64,000 nucleotides of DNA from the NCBI RefSeq assembly GCF_031143425.1, contig NC_090442.1:425833776-425897775 (forward strand), read 5' to 3'. The first letter of the stretch is position 1, and every line of letters starts with the position of its first letter. The position numbers were made by a program, and so were the translations under genes. Of the stretch, positions 1-11,776 are shown piece after piece. Under the pieces are notes generated by a model that saw nothing but the letters and a program-made list of their open reading frames with translations, was not told where the DNA came from and did no database searches. The stretch is from Pleurodeles waltl. Lineage: Eukaryota > Chordata > Amphibia > Caudata > Salamandridae.

Positions 1-59
1 TTAGTTTCCACTTAACTTACGGAGATGGCACGCATTTTTGACTGGGTATCAACCGTCCT

Positions 60-649
60 TTTAGACAGGATCCCCGTTACGTCACCCATTAGCTTGGTGC
101 GGCTCCACGTTATGCACTATGTCCTGCGCCGAACATCAGAGACAGGAGGGGCGAGGTTACAACACCTATCTTCCACAACATGCGCCCTGTGAGGTACACG
201 CTATGGACATATTTTAATTGAAAGAGGCGTAACCTCGTCGCAAAAGCCGATTGTCCTGGGGATGCCCTAACTTCTCCCCATTCCTTATCAGTAGGGAATC
301 CCACATCCCTGTTATTGAGCCAAGCGTCGTAGATCTAATGGGCCTGTCATATTATTTATGAAGGAGCGGTAGACTTGAGTCAGTTTGTGGTCTTCCAATT
401 CCTCCGGGAGTAGCACCGATTCTAATGGATTGAAGTCCAGGAGATCAGCGAATCCCGATATATATGGTGTTATTGCTTGGGGTAGTTGTACGTAACTAAA
501 AACCTGGCTGTGCTGCAAGTCATACTCAGTCTGTAGGTTCTGGTTAGATTTAAGTGTTGTAGCATTCAAGTCCAAAGGAAGTAACTCCAATAATATACCA
601 TCTCCGGAACCCTTCTAATGTTGCCATCTGTTGTAACTTCATTCCCACC
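60..649 (-). pseudogene. L1 ORF2 C-terminal region, fragment
   Basis: Two minus-strand frames (590-312 and 304-110) resemble the post-RT region of L1 ORF2. The first carries a 'QTEYDLQHSQVFSYVQLPQA'-like block. The second carries 'LRLFQLKYVHSVYLT', typical of the segment before the C-terminal cysteine-rich part. A frame change separates them. The fragment joins directly to 2880 onward across the solo LTR at 650-2874. No active protein is possible. Confidence 0.75.
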
Positions 650-2874
650 TGTTGGACATGGCCTTACTGCAGGGTCACCCGCAAATTTTTGCCTTCCACC
701 TTCTCTTTTTCTGACCTCATTTTTGCTGGCTTTAGGACTCTGCACACTTTACCACTGCTAATCAGTTCTAAAGTGCACATGCTCTCTCCGAACAAACATG
801 GTAACATTGGTTCATACCCATTTGCCATATTTGATTTACTTGTTAGTCCCTAGTCAAGTGCACTACATGTGCCCAGGGCCTGTAAATTAAATGCTACTAG
901 TGTGCTGCAGCACTGGTTGTGCCACCCACATAAGTACCCATCTAACCATGTTTCAGGCCTGCCACTGCAGGGCCTGTATGTGCAGTTTCACTGCCACTTC
1001 GACTTGGCATTTAAAAATAATTGCCAAGCCTTAAACTCCCCTTTTTCAACATAAAAGTCTCCTCAAAGGTAGGCCCTAGGTAGCCCAAAGGGCAGGGTGC
1101 TATGTAGATAAAAGTCAGGGCAGGAACATGTGTGTTCTATATGTCCTGGTATTGTAAAACTCCTAAATTTGTTTAACACTGCTGTGAGGCCTGCTCTTTT
1201 CATAGGATAGCATTAGGGCGGCCCTCGTACACTGTTTGAGTGGTAGATTCTGATCTGAAAGGAGTAGCCAGGTCATATTTAGTATGGCCAGAATGGTAAT
1301 AGAAAATCCTGCTTATTGATGAAGTTGGATTTAATATTGCTATTCTAGGAATGCCACTTTTAGAAAGTGAGCATTTCTCTTTACTTAAATCCTTCTGTGC
1401 CTTACAATCAACGTCTGGCTAGGTTTATTTGACTGCTCCCTTGTGCATTCACTCAGACAACCCCAAACACAGGATGCTCAGTCATGCTTGCACACATCTG
1501 CATATTGAATAGGTCTTCCTGGGCTGGGAGGGTGTAGGGCCTGACACTTACTTGTCAAAGGGCAGTAGCCTGCCTTCACACAAAGGACTGGCACACCCCC
1601 TACTGGTACCCTGGCAAACAGGATGGAACTGAAAGGGGACCTTGTGCATTTCTAAGCCACTCTTTGAAGTCTCTCCACTTCAAAGGCACATTTGGGTGTT
1701 TAAGCAGGGACTCTGACCCTACCAACTTAGACACCTCTACTTCACAAGACACTTCTGAAGGCAGACACTTATGGATAAGACATCACTTACGAAGAATCCC
1801 TCAACCAGAACCTGCAACCTGCGAAGAAGAACTGCCTGGCTGCCCAAAGGACTCACCTGGACTGCTTTTCTGAGAAGGACTGCTGCCTTGCTGCTTTTTG
1901 GCTGTCCTGAGAAGTGCTCTCCAAGGGCTTGAATAGAGCTTGCCTCCTGTTCCCTGGAGTCTCAGGACCAAAAATACTTCATTCCTGCAAAAAAAACTCC
2001 TTGTACGGTGAAAATCGACGCACAGCCTGCAAGAAACGATGCACAGCCTGAATCGCAGTGAGAAAATCACCACACGCCGAACTGGATCGATGCAGCCCGA
2101 CTTCCCGAAGAAGAGAATGACGCAGCACCAGCATTGCAACCGGAAATTCGACGCACAGCCCACTGGAACAACGCAAAGCTGAGCCAGATCAACGCAGCCC
2201 GACTTCCTGAGAGGAATCGACGTAGCGCCTGCTGTGTGACAGAATTTTCCACGCATCGCCAAATGGATCGACGCAGCCCCTTGACTTTATCCTGCACACC
2301 CAGGTTTTCAAAGCATCGTCCCCGGGGTGTCTGAAAACCCCACAACCCAAAGAGGATCCCAGTCTATGTGCCGGAAATGGACGCAAAGCCAACCCTGCAT
2401 GACACATCGTCTGTGTGCAACAGAAAAATCGATGCATACCTCCCTGTTTTCGATGCAACTCCTCCTCTGCGGTCTCTTGCAGAGAATTTGGACACAAACC
2501 AGGTACTTTGTGCTTGCAAGAGACACGTTGCTTTTTAAAGACTAAATACACTTTATATCATTTTTACAGTGACATGTCAATGTGGACTTATTGAATCTTG
2601 ATCATTTTGACCTGCATCTTACCAGATAAATATTATATATTTTTCTAAACACTGTGTGGTGTATTTTTGTGATGTTCTACTGTGTTATTGTATGATTTAT
2701 TGCACAAATACTTTACACATTGCCTTCTAAGTTAAGCCTGACTGCTCAGTGCCAAGCTACCAGGGGGTGGGCACAGGATAATTTGGATTGTGTGGGATTT
2801 ATCCTGACTAGAGAGAGGGTCCTTGCTTGGACAGGGGGTAACCTGACTGCCAACCAAAGACCCCATTTTTTATA
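650..2874 (+). mobile_element. Solo LTR of TGTT...AACA family, inserted in L1
   Basis: A 2225-bp unit begins TGTTGGACATGG and ends with a mutated ATTTTTTATA (expected ATTTCTAACA). It is flanked by exact 5-bp duplications CCACC (645-649 and 2875-2879). It is homologous end to end, in reverse, to the LTR at 55519-57737, and to the LTRs of the element at 4850-15707. I assign the plus strand as the coding orientation because the gag-like frame of the related element reads in that direction relative to its LTRs. No internal region is present, so this is a solo LTR left by LTR-LTR recombination. The open frames inside it are chance and encode nothing recognisable. The CpG-rich part (about 2000-2350) has mostly decayed CGTCGA-type motifs, suggesting an old copy. 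Confidence 0.88.
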
Positions 2875-2879
2875 CCACC

Positions 2880-3515
2880 TAAACAAGTGTTTGTTCAGTT
2901 AGCAGTTTATCTCAATTTATCATCCTCAAAGTATCCCTCCAGATCTTGACTGCTGTCAAGGCTGACGGAGTCCCCTCTTCCACTGTATAATATATGTGTT
3001 GTATGGGTATACAACAGAGTGCACATTTTTCAGATGCATACAAGCAGCCTCCCTGGATTTCGTGCCACCATTTGTGTACAATCAGCAGATGGGAGGCTTT
3101 ATAGTAGGACTGAACACCTGCTGCAAAAAGCCAACCTTCAAAAGTGAAATTAAAACATATAAACAATACTATCAGCGAAAATTGTTGCTTCCATGGGAAA
3201 CTGGAGTTTATTTTATCAAAAAAGGAACATCATAATTCATCTAGGTAGTTCTGTAGCTGGTACAGAAACCATGGCATCTACACCTTTTTAAAAATGGCAG
3301 ATCTTTCTAGAAGTGACAAGGGGAGCACTGACCACACTTTAATATCTGCTGTTATGTTGTCTAAGAGTGTTTGAATATTTCTTTTCCATGCTGCCACTGT
3401 GTATAATGTGATGCATAACCCCAGATATTTAAATGTTTGCTTGACCACCTGTAACTCTCTAGCCCACCCCAAATCTTGAGGATATGCGATGGCTGGACAG
3501 ACCAAAGATCGATCG

Positions 3516-3577
<62 letters not shown>

Positions 3578-4100
3578 ATATATGTATATATAAGAACTGT
3601 AAGTGTATGAGAGCATGACCTTTACAAGTCCGTCAAGATAATCAAAACATCATCTGTGTAGAAAGCCACTCTGTCTGAGATGCTCTTGTCACAATCGAAT
3701 ACTAGCTACTTTGCATCAATGAGTCACTCCACCAGTGGCTCTATGGCAATGGGAAAATAACAGGCGACAGCAAACACTTCTGCCTCAATCCCCTCTGAAT
3801 TAGAAAGGAATCTGCTGTTTCTCTGCTGACAAGGACCCTGGGCAGTCTGCACAGAGCAATTATATATATGAAGTAAAATTGAGCCCAAAGTTAAGGCATT
3901 GAAGGAGCACTTATAAATAACTCCAGCCCACCAAATCAAACGCCTTCTCAATATTCGCCAACAGAACCAGAGCCAGACCACTTAATCACCTGTAAAGGTC
4001 AGAGCATTATACAGATAACCAAAAAAGGGCTATGCCCATATACACCCTCTGTTCCTGGGATACAGGCTATACAACAATTAAAATTGAAAATGAGGAGATC
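2880..4100 (-). pseudogene. L1 ORF2, mid reverse transcriptase to post-RT, broken
   Basis: Minus-strand frames at 3981-3724, 3505-3278 and 3166-2912 give consecutive L1 ORF2 pieces. The first holds 'FAVACYFPIAIEPL', aligning with the conserved 'GCPLSPLLFALAIEPL' RT block but with the key residues altered. The second holds 'FKYLGLCITLY' and 'WSVLPLSLLERSAIFK', the thumb-side 'FKYLGI...LPLSLLGRI' motif. A tetranucleotide microsatellite (3507-3592) separates them and removes the catalytic FADD-type motif. The segment continues at 649 across the solo LTR and joins 19435 across the PLE insertion. Confidence 0.75.
3507..3592. repeat. (ATCT)n microsatellite
   Basis: About 18 uninterrupted TCTA/ATCT units follow a short GATC run and grade into TA repeats. 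It lies inside the L1 RT fragment, where it replaces the catalytic segment. Confidence 0.97.
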
Positions 4101-4849
4101 AACTACCACTGTTTACCTAGTCTACAATGACACCATGAAATGTCACTGGACTCTCATTAATTCAGCAAATTTATATATACTTTTTGTACAGAGTTAGTAG
4201 TTATGATGCAACACCACCACCATGAAATCAAACATGAATATGCATACAAGATACTTAGAATAGACTAATTAAAACATATTGTAGTGCATCGGATTCCTTG
4301 TGCTTCCCGAGTTTATATCAAGGTGGTTATGACAAGTCTTTTGCTGCAGAATCCACCTGAAGGTAGTCTATCACTTGCGGAGGAAACAGGGCCAGAAGGG
4401 CCACCCAATCACATGCCTAAACCTACTCTATACTAATAGAATTTATTAAACCCCTTTCGAAGCTGTTAATGCATTTCGGCCTGTGCTCATTAAGGAAGTC
4501 AAGAAATGCTCCTAAAAAATATATGAACATTAAAAAACCATGGTGCACTGCTTGTATCAAAACATAAGGATTAGAATGAGCTGGTTATTTAAAAACAGAA
4601 GAGCCTAAGGGCAACCCCAAATCAACATGCCAACATGCAGTGATTCTCATGCTCCAAAGTCCATGAAAACTACTTGCAAGACAATGGTCATAAATCCCAT
4701 GTGAAACCTAATGTCTCTGGATTACTATTCACCTACTCGCCCACGTTACTGCAAAATGACAAATACAACAACCATGAATTGTCATGTTTTCACAATGGTT
4801 GAATCAAGTGCACCTCTACACCATATTACAAAAAGTATATCAAGCAGTA
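4101..4849 (-). repeat. Left inverted terminal repeat (pLTR) of the PLE, 3' side
   Basis: It matches the reverse complement of about 19429-18700 throughout. For example, the block with 'atgatgcaacaccaccacca' (about 4203-4223) recurs reversed near 19310. The repeat resumes at 15713 after the LTR-element insertion: 'caataccatccacaag' at 15713 matches the reverse complement near 18560. Homology fades after about 15920. Relative to the minus-strand PLE genes this is the downstream repeat, and its hammerhead-like remnant is in the sense direction. Confidence 0.85.
4463..4510 (-). ncRNA. Hammerhead ribozyme remnant in the PLE 3' repeat
   Basis: On the minus strand this reads TTAATGAGCACAGGCCGAAA followed by TGCATTAACAGC. 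It retains the 3' half of a hammerhead: the GGCC arm of stem II, the GAAA core, and the stem III/stem I 3' strand. The CTGATGAGG segment kept in the sister copy at 19029 is deleted here, so it cannot cleave. Hammerheads in PLE terminal repeats are established knowledge. This assignment rests on combining the two sister copies. Confidence 0.6.
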
Positions 4850-6129
4850 TTTTAGAAATGGTGTCTCTGGTTGGCAGTCAGTTTGCACTCTGTCCAAGCA
4901 AAGTAAAGTAAAGGAAAAACACACCCGGCAGAAAGGCTTAACCCCAGAAGCAATGTGTAAAGTATTTGTACTAACACACCCAGTAATACAAAGAAACACT
5001 ATAAATGGACACCACACCAGTTTAGAAAAATAGATCATATTTATCTAAATCAAACAAGACCAAAACAACAGAAATCCAACATACACAAGTCAAGATATGA
5101 ATTTTCAAAAGAATAAGGACCTTAATACCTTCGCTGCCAGGCCTTTCCCCTTCAGGTGCCAGGCCTTATTTTGGCTATTTGGAGCAGTCCGCGCTTAGGC
5201 CCTCATAACGTTTTGTCCACATAAGCTACCCATGTCAAATTTGTGTCCTTTTTTCCAACATTCTAGCGATTCTAGAGGTCCACAGAGTTTGTGGGTTCCC
5301 ATGAAGGAGACCAAGAAATTAGACAAAATACAGCAAAAATTTCATTTTTTTTCAAAAAAATGTGAAAAAGGGCTGCAGAAGAAAGCTTGTGATGTTTTCC
5401 CTGAAAAAGGCATCAACAAATGGTTTGCGATGCGAAAATCACCAGCTTCCCAGAACAGGCAGACTTGAATCAGAAAACCACATTTTTCAACACAATTTTG
5501 GCATTTTACTGGGACATACCCTATTTTTACTATTTTGTGCTTTCAGCCTCCTTCCAGTTAGTGACAGAAATGGGTGTCAAACCAATGCTGGATCCTGGAA
5601 AACTAAACATTTCTGAAAAATAGACAACATTTTGAATTCAGCAAGGGCTCATATGTGTAGATCTTCAAGGTTTTTCTACAGAAAATAGCAGCTGAAATGA
5701 CAAAAAAATTGAAATTGAGATGAAAGAAAACAGCCATTTTTCTTCACATTTTACTCTGTAACTTTTTACTTCGATGTCAGATTCTTGAAAGCAATATACC
5801 GTTATATAGGGCTTGTTGGTTCATCAAGAACCCTAGGGACCCAGAGCCAATAAATCAGCTGCACCTTGCAATGAATTTTCATTCTATACTGGGTATACAG
5901 CAATTCATTTGCTGAAATATAAAGAGTGAAAAATAGGTATCAAGAAAATCTTTGTATTTCCAAAATGGTGACAAGATACAGTGTTGAGAAGCAGTGGTTA
6001 TTTGCACATCTCTGAATTCTGGGGTCTCCATATGAGCATGTGAATTACAGGGCATTTCTCAAATAGACGCCTTTTCTTACATTTGGAAGGTAAAAATGTA
6101 GAGAAACACTAGGGGCAATAACACTTGTT

Positions 6130-8460
6130 CTGCTATTCTGTATTCCGCCAAGTCTCCCGATAAAAATGGTACCTCACTTGCTTAGGTAGGCCTAATGCCC
6201 ACAACAGGAAAAGCAACATGGACACTTCACATTTTCCCAAAGAAAACTGACATGATTTTTGGGAAGTGCCTAGCTGTGGATTTTGGTCTCTAGCTCAGCC
6301 GGGACCTAAGAAAACCTACCAAACCTGTGCATTTTTTGAAAACTAGACACCTAGAGGAATCCAAGATGGGGTAACTTGTGGGGCTCTCATCAGGTTCTGT
6401 TACCCAGAATCCTTTGCAAACCCCCAAATTTGGCCCAAAAACACTTTTTCCTCACATTTCAGTGACAAAAAGTTCTGGAATCTGAGAGGAGCCACACATT
6501 TCCTTCCACCCAGTGTTCCCCCAAGTCTTCTGATAAAAATGGTACCTCACTTGTGTGGGTAGGCCTGGCGCCTGTGACAGGAAATGCCCCAAAACACAAC
6601 ATGGACACATCACATTTCCAAAAGAAAACAGAGCTGTTTTTTGCAAAGTGCCTAGCTGTGGATTTTGGCCTCTAGCTCAGCCTGCACCTACGGAAATCTA
6701 CCAAACCTGCAGAGTTTTGAAAACTAGACACCTAGGAAAATCCAAGATGGCGTGACTTGTGGGGCTCATCAGGTTCTGTTACCCAGAATCCTTTGCAAAC
6801 CTCACAATTTTGCCCCCAAAATACTTTTTCCTCACATTTTGGTGACAGAAAGTTCTGGAATCTGAGAGGAGCCACAAATTTCCTTCCACCCAATGTCCCC
6901 CAAGTCTCCCCATAAAGATGGTACCTCACTTGTGTGGGTAGGCCTAATGCTCGTGACAGGAAACGCCCCAAAATACAACATGAACACATCACATTTCCAA
7001 AAGAAAACAGAGCTGTTTTTTGCAAAGTGCCTAGCTGTGGATTTTGGCCTCTAGCTCAGCCTGCACCTACGGAAATCTACCAAACCTGCAGAGTTTTGAA
7101 AACTAGACACCTAGGGAAATCCAAGATGGCGTGACTTGTGGGGCTCATCAGGTTCTGTTACCCAGAATCCTTTGCAAACCTCACAATTTTGCCCCCAAAA
7201 TACTTTTTCCTCACATTTTGGTGACAGAAAGTTCTGGAATCTGAGAGGAGCCACAAATTTCCTTCCACCCAATGTCCCCCAAGTCTCCCCATAAAGGTGG
7301 TACCTCACTTGTGTGGGTAGGCCTAATGCTCGTGACAGGAAACGCCCCAAAATACAACATGAACACATCACATTTCCCAAAGAAAACAGAGCTGTTTTTT
7401 GCAAAGTGCCTTGCTGTGGATTTTGGCCTCTAGCTCGGCCGACACCTATGGAAATCTACCAAACCTGCTCATTTTTTAAAACTAGACACGTAGGGGAATC
7501 CAAGATGGGGTGACTTGTGGGGTTATTACCGGGTTCTGTTTTCCAGAATCCTTTTCAAACCTTACAATTTGGCCAAAAAAAAACACTTTTTCCTCAAATT
7601 TTGGTGACAGAAAGTACTGGAATCTGAGAGGAGCCACAAATTTTCTTCTGCCCAACATTCCCCCAAGTCTCCCGATAAAAATGGTACCTCACTTGTGTGG
7701 GTAGACCTAGCGCCAGTGACAGGAAATGCCCCAAAACACAACATGGACACATCACATTTCCCCAAAGAAAACAGAGCTGTTTTTTGCAAAGTGCCAAGCT
7801 GTGGATTTTGGCCACTAGCTCAGCCGTCACCTAGGGAAACCTACCAAATCTGTGCATTTTTGAAAACTAGACACCCAGGGCAATCCAGGATGGGGTGACT
7901 TGTGGGACTCTCACCAGGTTCTGTTACCCAGAATCCTTTGCAAACCTCAAAATGTGGCCAAAAATACACTTTTTCCTCACATTTCGGTGCCAGAAAGTTC
8001 TGGAATCTGAGAGGAGCCACACATTTCCTTCCACCCAATGTTCCCCCAAGCCTCCCAATAAAAATGGTACCTCACTTGTGTGGGTAGGATAGTGCCCGCG
8101 AAAGGAAATACCCCAAAACACTTTGTGGATATTTCAAAATTATCAAATACTAAACCACCTGTTTTTGCGGGGTCCAGCGTATTTGGTCCTAGGCTCAGCA
8201 GCCATATAGGGAAACCTACCAAACCCAAACATTTCTGAAAACTAGACACCTGAGGGAATCCAGGGAGGTGTGACTTGCATGGATCCCCCAATGTTTTCTT
8301 ACCCAGAATCCTCAGCAAACCTGAAATTTAGCTAAAAAAATCCCAACTTTTTTTCCACATTTCTGTGCGGGATCACCGCACCGGGACAAATTTCCTACCA
8401 CCCAACGTTCCTCTCAGTCTCCTGTTAAAAATTATACCTCACTTTTGTGGGTGGGCCAAG
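6130..8460 (+). repeat. ~379-bp tandem satellite array, about six units
   Basis: The block 'ataaaaatggtacctcactt' or a close variant recurs near 6165, 6534, 6913, 7292, 7674, 8058 and, weaker, 8425, giving a period of about 379 bp. Units 6555-6934 and 6934-7313 are almost identical. Outer units are more diverged, fitting unequal exchange in the centre. Each unit holds 'cctagctgtggattttggcc' and 'gttacccagaatcctttgca'. Repeated 64-97-residue frames on both strands are by-products of the period. Confidence 0.93.
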
Positions 8461-9883
8461 TGCCTGGTTTGCAGGGCATTATGGGTAAGAAAATGGTGCA
8501 GGCGCATGTGAAGCACACCACCATGGACTCACCCAAATGTTTCGTTTTCAGATGTGTCTAGGTCTTGTGGATTTTTCTACATGGCAGCGTCCCAAAGTCC
8601 AAAAAGTGCAGCCCTCACCATTCCAAGTGGGACGATTTTGAGAGTTAGCCAAGTTCTCATGGCCCAAATGTAAAACCAAATCCCAAAATAATCAAATGTC
8701 CTCTTGCTTGCCGGGGGATAAGATGTTTTAGTGTGCGGTGGGATAGCTGAAAGACTGTTACCCCCTTGATTTGGGGTGGGGGCATAACCAGGCCCATACT
8801 GGTCGGTAGCCACAACCCTACTATTTTTTTGTTTTCTCTTAATTCCCTGGCATCTAGTAGACTTTCTGACACACGGGGTGTGGATTGGGGGTAATTGCCC
8901 CATCTACCAAATGGTGGTCAGAACAACGTTGGCCAAATTTATTTGGGATGGGGGAATGTCCATAACCCTACCTTCTTATTTTGAAAAAATAAATCTGCCC
9001 TGATCTCTGGTGGGCTTTCTGCCCCCCTTGGGGGAAGATGGACCTTCCAAATATAGGCCACTCTGCGGCCAAGGCGGGCAGATATGGCCAACAGTAATGT
9101 GCCCCCATGGGGAGCTACCCTTGCCCCACAAACAAAACACGCACATACACACACCAATCCCTGGTGCCTAAGTAATTTCTGCCCTGCTTCCAAAAATAGG
9201 CTGATATGCCCCCAAGGGGAGAAGAAATGGCCTAAAATAAATTTGCTCCCCCCCAGGGGGAGAGACCTTTGCCTAAGGGGTCGCTCCCCTTGTGTGAAAT
9301 TGGTTAAAAAAAAAAACTCCCCAGTGCCTAGTGGTTTGTGCCCCTCTTGGGGGCAGATTGGCCTAATAAAAATAAGCCGATCTGCCCCCAAGGGGGGGGC
9401 AGAAAAGGCCTAAAAATATTTTCCCCCCTGGGGAGTGGCCCTTGCCCAAGGTGCCGCTCCCCTTATTCAATAATTTTAAAAAAATACAATTTCCCTGGTG
9501 TCTAGTGGCCTTTCTGCTGTGAGAGATATGGAAGGAGAGGAAAGGCATTTCCTCTTCTTTCATGCCTCTCTCATCCCCTCACATGATCGGAGGAGAAATG
9601 CTTTTTCATTTCTCCTCCGATCCATGCAGGGGTAGGCCTCTGATGAGGTCAGCGCGTGATCGCGCGCTGATGTCATCAGGTGCCACGGAGGGGTCAGGGA
9701 AGGGGCAGGGGTGGAAGGGGAAGCAATTCCCCTTCTATCCCTGCCCTGGGGAGAGGGGTGCGAGGCCCCAAGGGGGAGCGCTAGAGTTTCCCTGAGGGCC
9801 CCTACTTGGACTTAACGGTTACATCCTGGGCACCTGAGGGGACTGCCCAGGATGTAACTGTTATGTCCGAGGCACCTGAGGGG
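8460..9883 (+). repeat. Flipped satellite unit and GC-rich hairpin end of the TTAA element
   Basis: At about 8460 the array changes direction: 8460-8640 is the reverse complement of a monomer part (compare 'gtgaagcacaccac' with 'ggtgtgcttcac' at 49180). From 8900 onward the sequence is rich in G and C runs. A perfect 16-bp hairpin (GATCGGAGGAGAAATG) lies at 9585-9622. An imperfect palindrome of ACATCCTGGGCA and its complement lies at 9820-9860, close to the right terminus. No coding potential is recognised. Confidence 0.7.
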
Positions 9884-11776
9884 TTAATCCATAGAAAACA
9901 GTGAGATCGCTGTTGTTACACGGAGGACGTGGTTTGCATAAAAAAATTAAGCTGCGTGGGCTAGCGTGCATTGGAAAAGTCAGTTATGCGTCGATTCCTT
10001 ACTCGCAAGTGATGCCGTGCATCGTTCCTTCCATGGTCGGGTCGGTGATGCTGCGTTTTTCTCCATTGCAAGAGAGTGATGACTCGAATTCTAGACTGGC
10101 ACCTCGGGTCCGGGCAGGCTTTGGATCGGTTTTTCATGGCCAGCGATGTTGCGTTTCAAATCCGGTCACACGGTGTCAGAAGACCGCACTCTGTGGGGTT
10201 TGCATCGTTATCCGCAGCCGCAAACGGGTGTTGCACATCATTTATCCATCCGCAATGTGTCGATCTCCCAGCTGCGATGTAGCTGTAATGTTGATTTCAG
10301 CCATGTTGCAGATGGTGCATCAAAAAGTTCCCTGCACGGTGGACTGGGCGTGAATTTCTGTCCTTTTCCACCAGCTTCACCTTTCAAGGGCCCAGAGACA
10401 GGTTAGGGCACCCTTTTGCAGGGCAGGAGTCTCAGCAGAGAGTCCCGGTGCCGACAGAGAGAAGTCTTTGATGTCCCTGAGACATCAACAACAGGAGGCA
10501 AGCTCAGTTCAAGCCCTTGGAGATTCTTCACTAGTGGGAAGTCACCTAAAAGTCAGTTTTTGTCCTCTCTCAGGCAGGAGCGGGTGCTGCAGGCCAACCC
10601 AGCAAAGAACAGTCACAGGCAAAAGGGCTGTACTCCTCCTCCAGCTCTCCAGCTCTTCTCCTTGGCAGAGGTTCCGATTGGTTCCAGAAGTAATCGGATT
10701 TTCAGGGGTTTTGGGTCCAATACTTATACACCTTTCTGCCTTTGGATTTGTCAAACTTCAAAGGGAAGTCTCTCTTGTCTGCAAGATCCTGCCTTGCCCA
10801 GGCCTGGCTCCAGACTCACACCAGGGGGTTGGAGACTGCATTGTGAGAGGGTAGGCACAGCCCATTTAGATGTAAGTGAGCACTCCTCCCTCCACTCTAG
10901 CTCAGATGGGTCATCAGGGTATGCAGGCTACCCCCCAGCTCCCTTTATCTCACTGTCTAGAGGGAATTCACAAACAGCCCAACTGGCTGTCTGACCCAGA
11001 CAGGGAATCCACAAACAGGCAGAGTCACAGACTGGTTTAAGCAAGACAATGCACACTTTCTAAAGGTGGCATTTTCAAACTGACAATTTAAAAACCAACT
11101 TTACCAAAATATGTATTTTTAAATTGTGAGTTCAGAGACACCAAACTCTAGATTTCTATCTGGTCCCAAAATAATTTCTGCACTCTAATGATATTTAAAG
11201 GCAGCTCCCATGTTAACCTATGAGAGAGATAGGACTTGCAACAGTGAAAGCTGAGTTTAGCAGTACCTCACTGTTAGGACATGTAAAACACATCAGTGCA
11301 TCCCTCCTTTAACATACACTGCACCCTGCCCGTGGGCTACCTAGGGCCCAGCTTAGGGGTGCATTACATGTAGAAAAAGGAAAGGTTTAGGCCTGTGCAA
11401 GTGCATACACTTGCCAGATCGAATTGGCAGTCTAAAACTGCGCACAGAGACACTGCAGTGGCAGGTCTGAGCCATGTTTACAGGACTACTCATGTGGGTG
11501 GCACAACCAGTGCTGGAAGCCGACTAGTAGCATTTGATGTACAGGCCCTGGGCACCACTAGTGCACTTTACTAGGGACTTACTAGTCAATCAAATATGCC
11601 AATCATGGGCAACCCAATCACAACTACAATTTACACAGAGAGCATATGCACTTTAGCACTGGTTAGCAGTGGGAAAGTGCCCAGAGTCCTAAAGCCAACT
11701 AGAACTGATCAGAAAAAAGAGGAGGAAGGAGGCAAAAAGATTGGGGATGATCCTGAAAAAAGGACCAGGTCCAACA

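Larger units (their letters stand above)
5126..9883 (+). mobile_element. TTAA-flanked (piggyBac-type target) non-coding element with satellite array
   Basis: TTAA occurs at both ends (5122-5125 and 9884-9887), and the disrupted LTR sequence is otherwise continuous, so TTAA is the target duplication. The left end starts TACCTTCGCTGCCAGG with CCCCTTCAGGTGCC close by. The right end, reverse-complemented, starts CCCCTCAGGTGCC, a short inverted similarity. Internal parts are an AT-rich segment (5230-6100), a 379-bp tandem array (about 6130-8460), an array-flip segment (8460-8700) and a GC-rich hairpin-bearing right end (8900-9883). No transposase frame is visible; the open frames in the array are repeats of one chance ORF. 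TTAA targeting suggests piggyBac-superfamily mobilisation, which is an inference. Confidence 0.75.
4850..11776 (-). repeat. 3' LTR, interrupted by the TTAA element
   Basis: The LTR consists of 4850-5125 plus 9888-11776, about 2165 bp when rejoined, close to the 2.2 kb of the two solo LTRs. The join is proved by the 5' LTR, where the two sides are contiguous ('agtcttaatccatagaaaac' near 15335-15355). The terminal TG on the plus side has mutated to TT; the other end is intact (GGTCCAACA). It contains a CpG-containing segment at about 9950-10300. Confidence 0.85.

Noticed and set aside
1801..2551. Several overlapping frames of 90-153 residues
   Set aside because: They lie in the CpG-decayed part of a solo LTR, overlap each other on both strands and match the position of equally meaningless frames in the other LTR copies.
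3724..3981. Host gene encoding an 85-residue tryptophan-rich protein
   Set aside because: It aligns with the L1 RT region (FALAIEPL block) and continues L1 order with its neighbours.
6555..8092. Repeated 64-97-residue frames on both strands (for example 6555-6755, 6934-7134, 7313-7513) that look like a protein family
   Set aside because: They recur with the 379-bp satellite period on both strands, so they are by-products of the array.
6130..8460. CRISPR-like array
   Set aside because: Units are 379 bp with no short-repeat/spacer pattern, and the window is eukaryotic.
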